Below are positions 1 through 7,898 of a DNA stretch of 22,789 nt, in pieces. A program made the translations under genes and the position numbers. The notes beneath the pieces are model-generated. The model did no database searches and was not told the DNA's origin. It saw nothing but the letters and a program-made list of their open reading frames with translations. This stretch comes from JBCDIQ01 sp039024295 (GTDB taxonomy: Bacteria; Bacteroidota; Bacteroidia; J057): positions 1 to 22,789 of the forward strand of contig JBCDIQ010000041.1 of NCBI GenBank assembly GCA_039024295.1, read 5' to 3'. Each line of letters begins with the position of its first letter. Position 1 is the first letter of the stretch.

Positions 1-2
1 CT

Positions 3-3000
3 GCTGCGAACCAACTTGTCCCAGGTGCTGATGTAGTTTGGCAAAAATCCTATACAGATGCCCCTGCATTCATTCGGTTGAATCCAACCAAAGAAATCCC
101 TGTTGCAGAATCCTATGATGTGCTGAATCAGGTGTTGAAAATGGGACAGCATGATGAACTTAGGGCGCTGAGGGCACCTGAGCCTGACATGTTAGGCCAC
201 CTCCACAGGCGGTACCAGCAATACCACAATGGATTGCCTGTTGAGGGTACAATGGTAATCACTCACAGCCGTGGTGATCGATTGTATGCCATCAATGGAG
301 ACTTTTACACCAACCTAAACGTTGACCCAAGGCCATCTCTTACAGAAAAGCAGGCCCTTCAGATGGCCATTCGGCATACCGGTGCTACTACATATATGTG
401 GGAACACCCTCCAACAAACCCAATGGAATTACATGACCATGAGCACGAGCATGGTCATTCTCATGCAGAAGAGTACCTGTCTTTCGATTATTTTCCCAAA
501 GGAGAACTGGTCATCGCATCCAGAAATGGCGATGCAGCAGAAGCATTTAGGCTCACCTGGAAATTTGACATTTACGCGCGACAGCCCATGAGTCGAAAAT
601 TTGTGTTCATTGACGCCCTCAATGGAGAGGTTGTAGATGAGCTGGATCGCATCCATACCATTGATGTGCAGGGGTCTGCCCTGACAGCTTATTCCGGTAC
701 CCGGACTATTACCACGGATAGCTTAGGGCCCAATCGTTTCCGCCTTCAAGAGACCGGTCGTGGAAACGGGGTGCGTACCTTCGACATGAATGAGGGAACT
801 AACTACAACAACGCGGTTGATTTTGAAGATACAGATAACCTCTGGAACAACGTGAATCCTCAACTTGATCAGTATGCAGGAGATGCACACTGGGGTGCGG
901 AAATGACCTATGATTATTATTTCCAAAAGCACAACCGAAACAGCATCGATGGGAACGGATTTGCATTGGTCAGCTATGTGCATTATGACCAGAGTTTTGC
1001 CAATGCTTTCTGGAATGGTCAGTTCATGACCTATGGGGACGGAAATCCGGGTTCTTCCCTCAACCGTCCTTTGACTGCCCTGGACATTGCGGCCCATGAG
1101 GTAACGCACGGCTTAACCACTTTTTCAGCAAATCTGGAATACCGCAATGAGTCTGGTGCGTTGAATGAATCCTTCAGTGATGTGTTCGGTAAAGCGGTCG
1201 AGGCTTTTGCCCGCCCCAATAATTTCAACTGGAGAATTGGAGGAGATTTAGGTACAGGGATTCGAGACATGCAGAATCCAAACCTGTTTAATGATCCGAG
1301 AAATTACCAGGGCGTTTCCTGGTATACCGGCACAGCTGATAATGGTGGGGTACATATCAACAGTGGGGTACAAAACCACTGGTTCTATTTATTGGTAAAT
1401 GGGGGCACTGGCACCAATGACAATGGCGATAATTATAGCGTCAATGCTATCGGCTTTGATACAGCAGGTGCTGTTGCCTTCCGCAACCTGACCGTTTACC
1501 TGACTCCCCGTTCACAGTATACCGACGCTCGTTTCTATGCCGTAGAATCCGTAATTGACCTGTATGGCTCTTGTACTCGCGCCCACCAGGAGGTAGAAAA
1601 TGCCTGGCATGCCGTTGGGATCGGTCGGAGGTTCAGTACCACCCCTATCAGTGAGTTTTCCGCACCAGCAGCCGAAACTTGCTCCAAGCCTTACCAGGTA
1701 GCTTTCTTTGACCAAAGCTCAGGGGCAAAATCCTGGCTATGGAACTTCGGTGACGGCGACACCAGCTCTCAGGCCAATCCAGTACACCAGTACGCTACTC
1801 CTGGGAACTACACGGTTACTCTTACCATTGATGGTATTTGTGGTGGAAACGACACCGAAACCAAAACCAATTTGGTACGGGTAAGCCCGGCTCCTCCTAA
1901 CCCAACGGTTATTGATGACAAAGTTAACTGCCGTGATCAGGCAACCCTCATTGCCAGTGGACCAGGCGTTATCAGCTGGTTTGATGTCAATGGGAATTTC
2001 TTGCAAACAGGAGATACCTTGATTACGCCCCCACTTAGCCAGAATACCGACTTCCTGGCACGGACAGATATTTTGCCTTTGAGCCAAAAAGGGGGAGCAC
2101 CCAACAACCAGATCAGCACCGATGGTGGTATATTTGCCAGCCCTCAGCGCTTCCTGGAATTTGATGTGTTGAAGCCCAGCACCCTGCGTTCTGTTTTGGT
2201 GTATGCCAACACCGCCGGACCGCGCACCATTGAGCATCGCGATCCTACTGGACAAGTACTGAGTAGCGTAACCGTAAATGTGCCAACAGGGGCAAGCAGG
2301 GTGACCCTGGACTTTCCACTTCAACCCGGACAAAACCAGCAACTGGCCCTGAATTCTACCAACGGTCTTTTCCGAAACCGTACGGGCGCAAGTTATCCCT
2401 ACAACATCGGAGGGATGCTAACCATTACCAACAGTACGGCAACTTCTGCACCGCTTGATTTTTACTATTTCTTCTATGATTGGGAAGTGCAGGGAGAGGG
2501 ATGTCGAAGTGATCGGGCCACTGCCATTGCAGAGGTGGTGGCACCAGATGCCCCCGAGGTAGGAGATACCGCCCTTTGTGAAGTGGGTGCCGTTAACCTC
2601 ACGGCTAAATCAACTGGGCAGGTCAACTGGTATGATACCAATGGTGCGTTGTTGCAAACAGGAAACAGTTTTACCACCCCTTCTCTCACGACTACTGCAC
2701 TTTATGTCGTAGAAACAGAAATCCAGACCGCCCCTCAAAACCTTGGACCAGCCACCCCAGCTACAGTTGGGACAGGGGGGTACCACAATTCTGGGTTTGA
2801 TGCACACTTGCTATTTGAAGTGTTTGTGCCTGTAACCCTGAGGTCTGTATTGGTAGATGCAGGAGATGCTCGTAGCCGGGACATCATTTTATACGATGAA
2901 AAGGGCGCTACCCTGCAGACCATTACCCGAACCGTTCCATCTGGGCAAAGTCGCGTACAACTTGACTTGCAACTGCAACCAGGCCGTTATCGCCTTGGGG

Positions 3001-3689
3001 GCATTAACACCAATCTGTACCGGAACGATGCCGGAGCAAACTTCCCGTATGACATCGCAGGGGTGGTGACCATTACGGGCTCCGCTGCCGGACCGGATTT
3101 TTACTATTACTTCTACGATTGGGAGGTACAGGAAGCATCTTGCTTCAGTGATACTTCCCTTGTGACGGTAAGGATTCAAGATCCTGCTAACTTCTTGGCA
3201 GACTTTAACTCAGGTCGTACCAATGGTTCCACCTTTCAATTCAATGACCTGACCCCGGGAGCAACCACCTGGCAGTGGAATTTTGGGGACGGAAGTGGTT
3301 CCTCCCAGCAAAACCCACAATACACCTATGCCACACCCGGCACCTATACGGTGACCCTGACAGTAAGCGATGGCGTGTGTACCAAAACGGTTATCAAGAC
3401 CATTGATGCATGGGCTACCAGCATCGCAGACGAGTTGGGACTTACGAGCTTGCAACTGTACCCCAACCCTGGTAAGGGCACTTTCTTCTTAGAACTGGAA
3501 CAGACTACCCCAGCTCCAATTAAGGTAAGCATCTTTGATCCGGTTGGTCGGGAAGTACAGCAAGCTGCCTGGAATGAAACCACTTATTTACGGGAATCAA
3601 TTTCTTTGAAAAATGCTGCAAACGGCACCTATTTGATTCAACTTAAGGTAGGCGATCGCCAGGCATTTTTGAGGTATATAAAACAATAG
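3..3689 (+). CDS. Secreted M4 (thermolysin-family) zinc metalloprotease with PKD domains and T9SS sorting tail, 5'-truncated
   Basis: The frame is open from base 3, so the true start and signal peptide lie upstream of the window; an in-frame TTG at 78 is not a credible start. Counting residues from base 3: an FTP/PepSY-like propeptide (about 1-220) carries a His-rich stretch (bases 432-464). The catalytic domain has HEVTH (zinc ligands H365 and H369, base E366), GALNESFSD with third ligand E389, and a second active-site His at H451 in HINSG. The 24-residue spacing from H365 to E389 equals that in thermolysin. Then come a PKD domain (about bases 1647-1878, WNFGDG), two copies of an Ig-like plus jelly-roll-like module (about 1890-2510 and 2541-3155), a second PKD (about 3195-3410), and a type A Por sorting domain starting at LYPNPGKG. 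The protein should be exported, cross the outer membrane by T9SS, and degrade extracellular protein. A terminator follows. Confidence 0.95.
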   Translation, partial: AANQLVPGADVVWQKSYTDAPAFIRLNPTKEIPVAESYDVLNQVLKMGQHDELRALRAPEPDMLGHLHRRYQQYHNGLPVEGTMVITHSRGDRLYAINGDFYTNLNVDPRPSLTEKQALQMAIRHTGATTYMWEHPPTNPMELHDHEHEHGHSHAEEYLSFDYFPKGELVIASRNGDAAEAFRLTWKFDIYARQPMSRKFVFIDALNGEVVDELDRIHTIDVQGSALTAYSGTRTITTDSLGPNRFRLQETGRGNGVRTFDMNEGTNYNNAVDFEDTDNLWNNVNPQLDQYAGDAHWGAEMTYDYYFQKHNRNSIDGNGFALVSYVHYDQSFANAFWNGQFMTYGDGNPGSSLNRPLTALDIAAHEVTHGLTTFSANLEYRNESGALNESFSDVFGKAVEAFARPNNFNWRIGGDLGTGIRDMQNPNLFNDPRNYQGVSWYTGTADNGGVHINSGVQNHWFYLLVNGGTGTNDNGDNYSVNAIGFDTAGAVAFRNLTVYLTPRSQYTDARFYAVESVIDLYGSCTRAHQEVENAWHAVGIGRRFSTTPISEFSAPAAETCSKPYQVAFFDQSSGAKSWLWNFGDGDTSSQANPVHQYATPGNYTVTLTIDGICGGNDTETKTNLVRVSPAPPNPTVIDDKVNCRDQATLIASGPGVISWFDVNGNFLQTGDTLITPPLSQNTDFLARTDILPLSQKGGAPNNQISTDGGIFASPQRFLEFDVLKPSTLRSVLVYANTAGPRTIEHRDPTGQVLSSVTVNVPTGASRVTLDFPLQPGQNQQLALNSTNGLFRNRTGASYPYNIGGMLTITNSTATSAPLDFYYFFYDWEVQGEGCRSDRATAIAEVVAPDAPEVGDTALCEVGAVNLTAKSTGQVNWYDTNGALLQTGNSFTTPSLTTTALYVVETEIQTAPQNLGPATPATVGTGGYHNSGFDAHLLFEVFVPVTLRSVLVDAGDARSRDIILYDEKGATLQTITRTVPSGQSRVQLDLQLQPGRYRLGGINTNLYRNDAGANFPYDIAGVVTITGSAAGPDFYYYFYDWEVQEASCFSDTSLVTVRIQDPANFLADFNSGRTNGSTFQFNDLTPGATTWQWNFGDGSGSSQQNPQYTYATPGTYTVTLTVSDGVCTKTVIKTIDAWATSIADELGLTSLQLYPNPGKGTFFLELEQTTPAPIKVSIFDPVGREVQQAAWNETTYLRESISLKNAANGTYLIQLKVGDRQAFLRYIKQ
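1890..3155 (+). repeat. Internal duplication of an Ig-like/jelly-roll module within the protease
   Basis: Two roughly 200-residue modules align by eye. Each has an Ig-like start (SWFDVNG..LQTGD against NWYDTNG..LLQTGN), a TLRSVLV segment, a P(T/S)G.SRV.LD..LQPG segment, a YPYNIGG/FPYDIAG turn, TIT, and an aromatic end DFYY.FYDWEVQ followed by C.SD. Conservation is strongest in the second half of each module. These resemble accessory binding or adhesion modules of secreted Bacteroidota enzymes; the ligand is unknown. Confidence 0.75.
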
Positions 3690-3788
3690 GTCTCATCAGG
3701 TATCACCTGTATTTGGTGACTGTGGCGTAACTATTTATCAAATTCTGGGACTCATTTGGGCAACATGATTTGAGCTTTAGAAAGAAAT

Positions 3789-3834
3789 ACTCTTCATTTT
3801 TGGCCGTATTTGGGCTGAAAATGAAGAGTTTTTT
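3789..3834 (+). terminator. Rho-independent terminator after the metalloprotease gene
   Basis: Bases 3789-3800 (ACTCTTCATTTT) pair perfectly with 3818-3829 (AAAATGAAGAGT) around a 17-base loop, and the stem runs into a T tract at 3829-3834. It lies about 100 bases past the protease stop and before the promoter of the next gene. Confidence 0.8.
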
Positions 3835-3905
3835 GTTTGTCTAATCGAAAACATGGAACGGGCTTTTTCTTAATATACATTAAGGCAATACGCTTCAAGG
3901 TGAGA

Positions 3906-3913
3906 TAACTTTG
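3906..3913 (+). promoter_or_regulatory. Bacteroidota -7 promoter box for the SDR gene
   Basis: TAACTTTG matches the Bacteroidota TAnnTTTG -7 element. It is 38 bases before the ATG at 3952 and downstream of the terminator, so it fits a new transcription unit. No clear TTTG -33 box is seen. Confidence 0.45.
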
Positions 3914-3951
3914 CACAATCGATGGGTTTGCGTTTTTGAACACATGCGCTT

Positions 3952-4743
3952 ATGAAAAAAGATATCATCATCACAGGGGGGCATTCCGGGATTGGACTTG
4001 AACTCACAAGGCTTCTGTTGAAAAATGGACATAAAGTGGGCCTGATCGTTAGGAGTGAATCTCGCAAAAAGGACGCGCTTGCCCTTTTTCCCAACAATGA
4101 ATCTGTAGAGATTTTTGTTGCTGACTTGGGAAATCGAGAGGAGATTCAACAGGTAAGCGACGAAATCGCTTCATCCTGGAAAAAAGTAGATGTATTGTTT
4201 AATAACGCCGGGCTTCTGTTGGACGATCTGTATTGGTCAGATCATGGAAATGAGCTGCAATTGGAAGTTAATGCAATCAGTCCGTACCTGCTCACAAATG
4301 CCCTGAAGCCACTCTTGGAAAAAGCTGCGAACCCAGTAGTGGTTAGCACAGCTACAGGAGGCTTACACAAGAAAAAATCCATTGATATACCTGCCTTCAA
4401 AAAGCCACAAAAGTTTACCAAGCTTCTGGGCTCATACATAGATTCAAAATTGGTACTTGTTCTGTTGATGAATTACCTGGATAACAAGTGGGAACACATT
4501 CGTTTTGTGAACGTTAATCCGGGAGCCATCAAAACCAAAATGACGGCTGGAAGCGGGATGCCCTTTTGGCTGAAACCCATTAGGAATTTGTTTTTCACCT
4601 CACCTGAACGTGGTGGAGAAAACCTATTTAACGCAGCCTTTAGCCAAAAATACCTGGGTAGTGGTATTCTCATCAGTGATGGAAAGATAACTACCATGCA
4701 GGTTGAAATCAGTGAACAGGAAATTGAAGAACTATTGGCATAA
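3952..4743 (+). CDS. Short-chain dehydrogenase/reductase (classical SDR, retinol-dehydrogenase-like)
   Basis: A 263-residue cytoplasmic Rossmann-fold oxidoreductase expected to use NAD(P)H on an alcohol/ketone substrate. The glycine-rich cofactor motif TGGHSGIG is at 8-15, NNAG at 84-87, and the catalytic tetrad is complete: N107, S132, Y162 and K166 (YIDSK). Length is normal for classical SDRs. The NNPGAIKT-like segment after the active site (here NVNPGAIKTKM) also fits the family. R34 in the strand-2 region (LIVRSESR) hints at NADP preference, which is inference. It stands alone between a terminator and a gene-free gap, so context gives no substrate. The start has no Shine-Dalgarno sequence, as usual in this phylum. 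Confidence 0.9.
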   Translation: MKKDIIITGGHSGIGLELTRLLLKNGHKVGLIVRSESRKKDALALFPNNESVEIFVADLGNREEIQQVSDEIASSWKKVDVLFNNAGLLLDDLYWSDHGNELQLEVNAISPYLLTNALKPLLEKAANPVVVSTATGGLHKKKSIDIPAFKKPQKFTKLLGSYIDSKLVLVLLMNYLDNKWEHIRFVNVNPGAIKTKMTAGSGMPFWLKPIRNLFFTSPERGGENLFNAAFSQKYLGSGILISDGKITTMQVEISEQEIEELLA

Positions 4744-4827
4744 ATAGAATTGGATGTGGAAGAAAGGGAGGATAGAGCGGTAGTCAATCAAGGCAAATTT
4801 TGTGAACATAGGGTAAGCAAAGGATTT

Positions 4828-4883
4828 TGTACCGCCGTTATCCGAACGGCGTAATTCCCCTCCGGTCAGAGACCGTAGGTACA
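4828..4883. repeat. Compact palindromic element with two hairpins inside an outer stem
   Basis: An outer stem TGTACC (4828-4833) with GGTACA (4878-4883) encloses two hairpins: GCCGTT/AACGGC (4834-4839 with 4845-4850, 5-base loop) and CGGTC/GACCG (4863-4867 with 4871-4875, AGA loop). All pairs are Watson-Crick. There is no following T tract, so it is not a standard terminator. It resembles extragenic palindromic repeats; other genomic copies cannot be checked here. Confidence 0.55.
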
Positions 4884-4943
4884 TCTTTTCCACGGTATGA
4901 GATGCAGATAGCAAAATTCATCGCAGTCAAAAATCGCATATCC

Positions 4944-4951
4944 TAACTTTG
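4944..4951 (+). promoter_or_regulatory. Candidate Bacteroidota -7 box
   Basis: TAACTTTG matches TAnnTTTG. The next + strand gene starts 193 bases later at 5144, so it would give a long leader, or it may be a chance match. No -33 box is evident. Confidence 0.3.
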
Positions 4952-5143
4952 TACACCAAAGAATAGGATTTCTGGAAGTACGTTCGTCGCGTTTGGTATG
5001 CTTCAAAAATAGCTTGTAGGCCTTCTGTTACTCCTAAGGACAACAAGCATAAATTGAAATAGAGATTAAACCCTCCAGCAGGAAGGTGGTCAAAGCATGG
5101 GACCGACCGATAGTCATAGTCCTCAACAAAAATTATGTAAGCC

Positions 5144-5749
5144 ATGAGAAACCTATTGGTATGGGTATTAATCGCGTTGATGTCATTTTCCTATGAGGCA
5201 GAAGCGCAGACCAGAAGCGCGAAGCGCACAAAGGCGAAACGCGTAACCGCAGTAAAAAGAAAGAACGTGCGTGTGGTGCACCGAACCAGGGCCAGACGAA
5301 CCAGGGTTGTTCATTACCACTACAGATACCTTCCAAGGAGAGGAGCTGTGGTAACCACGGTAAATGCCGGGGCAACAGTTATTGCATTCGGAGGGATTAA
5401 TTACCGGTTTCATACTGGCATTTGGTACAGGCCTCACCGTTCGGGATGGATGGTTGTAAGCCCTGCCCGAGGGATCAGAATTCGGACCCTGCCCGTTGGC
5501 TATCGGAGGATTGTGGCCAGGAATTCGGTGTACTACTATTATTATGGTACCTACTACGTCCAACGGGGAGAGGAATACGAGGTGGTACCTGCCCCAATAG
5601 GTGCGGAAGTAGATTCACTGCCTGAAGGGTATGCCACGGTGACCGTAGAAGGAAATGAATACTATGAACTAGATGATGTGTACTATATGCCCAGTGCCAA
5701 TGATGCAGGAGAAGAGGTGCTGGTCGTGGTGCCCAATCCCAACGGCTGA
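5144..5749 (+). CDS. Exported DUF6515-like protein, basic and Tyr-rich
   Basis: A 201-residue protein with an N-terminal signal peptide (hydrophobic LLVWVLIALMSFS, cleavage likely after AEA near residue 22), so probably periplasmic or surface-bound. After cleavage there is a strongly basic stretch (about 23-66, many R and K), then a Gly/Tyr-rich core with FHTGIWYRP and a YYYYYGTYYV run. A tail with VVPAPIGAEVDSLPEGY followed by VEGNEYYELDDVYYMP is typical of DUF6515-type Bacteroidota proteins. The family has no established function. It is flanked by non-coding DNA on both sides and appears monocistronic. Family assignment is from recalled motif pattern, not a search. Confidence 0.75.
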   Translation: MRNLLVWVLIALMSFSYEAEAQTRSAKRTKAKRVTAVKRKNVRVVHRTRARRTRVVHYHYRYLPRRGAVVTTVNAGATVIAFGGINYRFHTGIWYRPHRSGWMVVSPARGIRIRTLPVGYRRIVARNSVYYYYYGTYYVQRGEEYEVVPAPIGAEVDSLPEGYATVTVEGNEYYELDDVYYMPSANDAGEEVLVVVPNPNG

Positions 5750-5835
5750 TAAGAACCTTCAAGGTCGATGTACTGCGAAAGAAAGGGGATTTCCTTTCCA
5801 ACTTTACCAGATGAAGGAACTGTTGATTTCTAGAA

Positions 5836-5864
5836 TTGAATTTCAGGGCAGTTTCTTAATTTTG
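5836..5864 (+). promoter_or_regulatory. Promoter of the glutamine amidotransferase-like gene, possibly leaderless
   Basis: A TTG at 5836-5838 and TAATTTTG at 5857-5864 are 18 bases apart, close to the Bacteroidota TTTG-N19-TAnnTTTG promoter. The box ends only 4 bases before the ATG at 5869, so transcription should begin at or near the start codon and the mRNA may be leaderless. Confidence 0.5.
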
Positions 5865-5868
5865 CGCC

Positions 5869-6684
5869 ATGAAGCAACCGATCAGAGTCGCCATACTGGA
5901 CATGTACAACCAACTGCCCAACCAGGGCATGCGCTGTATAAAGGAGCTGGTACAGGCAGCACCATTTGAGTTGGATTGGCAGGTATTTGATGTTCGGGCA
6001 AAGCATGAATTGCCAGATACTTCTTACGATCTGTACATTTCATCTGGTGGCCCCGGCAACCCGCTGGAGGGAGACGGGGTATGGGAAGTGGCCTACTTTG
6101 AGTTGATTGATACCTTGTGGAAGCACAACCTTACGGCTGCGCCTGCTGATAAAAAATACGTCCTGTTCATTTGCCATTCCTTCCAAATGGCCTGCAAGCA
6201 CTTTGACCTGGCGGATATCGTAAAGCGGAATGTGACTTCCTTTGGCGTGTTGCCCGTACATAAGACTAGGGCTGGGCAGAAAGAACCCCTATTGGGGCCT
6301 TTACCCGATCCTTTTTATGCAGTAGACAGCCGGGACTATCAGGTCATCCAGCCTCGATTGGAGGAATTTGAGGAACACGGAGCAACCATTGTGGCCTTAG
6401 AGGACTTTCGGGACAAGGCAGGTTTGGAACGTGCGATCATGGCAGTGAGGTTTTCGGAGGAATTTTTTGGAACGCAGTTCCATCCCGAAGCAGATGCGGA
6501 CGGCATGCTAGACCACTTTTCTCATCCGGAAAAGAAGCAACAGACCATCGACCAACATGGAGAAAGGGTGTATAAACAGATGATGGATGGCTTGCAGGAC
6601 GAAAACAAGATAGCCCTAACCTATAGCAGCCTGATTCCGGGCTTTATTCATGATTCGGTGGAGCGATTGGAGGTATTTCGGTGA
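5869..6684 (+). CDS. Class I (type 1) glutamine amidotransferase-like protein
   Basis: A 271-residue cytoplasmic protein of the GMP-synthase-like GATase fold, expected to release ammonia from glutamine or to hydrolyse a related gamma-glutamyl bond. The nucleophile is C102 in FICHSFQMA. H205 and E207 in GTQFHPEAD complete the triad. An oxyanion-type loop SSGGPGNP lies at about 58-65. The length covers the GATase domain plus a C-terminal extension of about 60 residues (from HFSHPEKK) with no recognised domain. There is no synthetase domain or partner gene beside it, so the acceptor is unknown. It may be a free-standing amidotransferase or gamma-glutamyl hydrolase. The start is fixed by the promoter box just upstream. 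Confidence 0.85.
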   Translation: MKQPIRVAILDMYNQLPNQGMRCIKELVQAAPFELDWQVFDVRAKHELPDTSYDLYISSGGPGNPLEGDGVWEVAYFELIDTLWKHNLTAAPADKKYVLFICHSFQMACKHFDLADIVKRNVTSFGVLPVHKTRAGQKEPLLGPLPDPFYAVDSRDYQVIQPRLEEFEEHGATIVALEDFRDKAGLERAIMAVRFSEEFFGTQFHPEADADGMLDHFSHPEKKQQTIDQHGERVYKQMMDGLQDENKIALTYSSLIPGFIHDSVERLEVFR

Positions 6685-6830
6685 TGTTTTCTCCCAGCAG
6701 GTAATTTGTTGTATCGTTTCCTGTTCAAAGGTTGATCTATTGCTACTAGCTTTTTAACTTATGTTCATATTCGTCATCCATCAGGGATTGCGGGACTAAT
6801 GCTGTCTTTTGGAATTGAACATTTAGGGAA

Positions 6831-7832
6831 ATGAACCGACTACTTTCCGTATCACTTTTGCTTCTATTTGCGATTAGCTCCTGCCGAGAGCCGGATTCTC
6901 CACAGCCTGCTTCTCAACCGGAGCCTGAACCCATTGTTAATTATCAATCCTACTTGGAACCTGTCAAAGAAGCAGTATTTAAAGAACGTTTGCTTAATTT
7001 TTCACCGGGTTTTCCCACCTATTGGCCACAAGATCGGTACCTATACACGCTCCCTTGCTTTAATCCCCAGGATCCATATGAAATAGCCTACCTGCGCACA
7101 GATTCGGAAATAATCAGCGATTGCCCTATGGCTTTGTTTATCTTTAGCTTTCGTACAGGGGAGGCGCGTCAGGTATCGAATAACGCTTGCTATGGGCTGG
7201 ATTGGAGCAATACAGGTTGGTTGATTTACACAGGTATAGATCGAAAAGTATGGAAGGTAAAGGCCGATGGCGATAGTTTGACCCAATTGGCCTTTGGCTC
7301 AGGATTTCATAATGATCCTAAATGGAGTCCAAATGGGAAAAGTTTTATTTATGAGCGGATACTTATGACCGAGAATGGCGACCTCATTGGGGGAATTACT
7401 GAAACTTTCCGTCCGTTAGCTTGGATTAACGACTCATCTATATTGGGAAGTCACGGTGATCCGTCCAAGGGGTTGATTAATTACAGTATTCCCTCTAAAC
7501 AGGTAGAAAGCTTTATTCCAAACGAAAACCTTCCCGGTATCTCTTACTTTCGTTCAGGGGAGATGGATATTTTTGTTGATCCGAGTTTGAGGCGTTTAAC
7601 CTATTTTCTTCGTTTTGACCTGCAAACTCAGCAAATAGATACCATCCGACGTACCTATACGAAGTATCGCTATGGTGTTGGAGATTATACCCCACAAACT
7701 AAACATGCTATTGTACAGCTGAGTAGGCAAGACTGGAAGGACTCCATTGCCAATGAAATCTATTCCCGCTCCCATCTCCTGATGCTAGATGAAAATGGCG
7801 AGGAGTTGGGAATTGTGCAGCTGCCGGAGTAA
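6831..7832 (+). CDS. Lipoprotein with TolB-like beta-propeller sequence, copy 1
   Basis: A 333-residue predicted lipoprotein. The N-terminus MNRLLSVSLLLLFAISSC ends in a lipobox with the lipidated Cys at 18, followed by a Pro/Glu-rich linker (CREPDSPQPASQPEPEP). The rest shows WD40/PD40-like blades of the TolB type, for example DSLTQLAFGSGFHNDPKWSPNGKSFIYE, which suggests a propeller facing the periplasm or cell surface. The function is unknown. It is a tandem paralogue of the next gene, with near-identical central (SNNACYGLDW, TGIDRKVWKVKA) and C-terminal (LLMLDENGEELGIVQLPE) segments and a more diverged stretch between. A weak hairpin (7833-7846) follows the stop without a T tract. Confidence 0.8.
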   Translation: MNRLLSVSLLLLFAISSCREPDSPQPASQPEPEPIVNYQSYLEPVKEAVFKERLLNFSPGFPTYWPQDRYLYTLPCFNPQDPYEIAYLRTDSEIISDCPMALFIFSFRTGEARQVSNNACYGLDWSNTGWLIYTGIDRKVWKVKADGDSLTQLAFGSGFHNDPKWSPNGKSFIYERILMTENGDLIGGITETFRPLAWINDSSILGSHGDPSKGLINYSIPSKQVESFIPNENLPGISYFRSGEMDIFVDPSLRRLTYFLRFDLQTQQIDTIRRTYTKYRYGVGDYTPQTKHAIVQLSRQDWKDSIANEIYSRSHLLMLDENGEELGIVQLPE

Positions 7833-7898
7833 CCATCGCAAGATGGATTTCCTAGGTGGTCGAAAGCTCAGGAAGTCTATCATAAAATGAATCTGAAA

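Larger units (their letters stand above)
4744..5143. other. Gene-free interval of 400 bases
   Basis: No convincing gene was found. Two short reverse-strand frames (4927-5145 and 4732-4914) lie in the same reading frame, separated by a stop, but neither resembles a known family and the second partly reads through a palindromic element. The interval holds a fold-back element at 4828-4883 and a TAACTTTG promoter box at 4944-4951. A decayed gene cannot be excluded. Confidence 0.5.

Noticed and set aside
78..80. TTG as start of the metalloprotease
   Set aside because: The same frame is open to the window edge with propeptide-like sequence before it, so the gene begins upstream.
1737..2342. 201-codon reverse-strand open frame inside the metalloprotease gene
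   Set aside because: It lies wholly antisense to a strongly supported coding frame with clear domains and resembles no known protein.
4732..5145. Two reverse-strand frames in the same phase (5145-4927 and 4914-4732) that might be a broken gene
   Set aside because: No family resemblance is seen, the second frame runs through a palindromic element, and no promoter or start signal supports it.
5781..5798. GAAAGG/CCTTTC hairpin after the DUF6515-like gene
   Set aside because: Short stem without a T tract; it could be chance.
7833..7846. CCATC-GCAA-GATGG hairpin just after lipoprotein copy 1
   Set aside because: The 5-bp stem has no T tract and the next gene starts soon after, so a terminator call is not supported.
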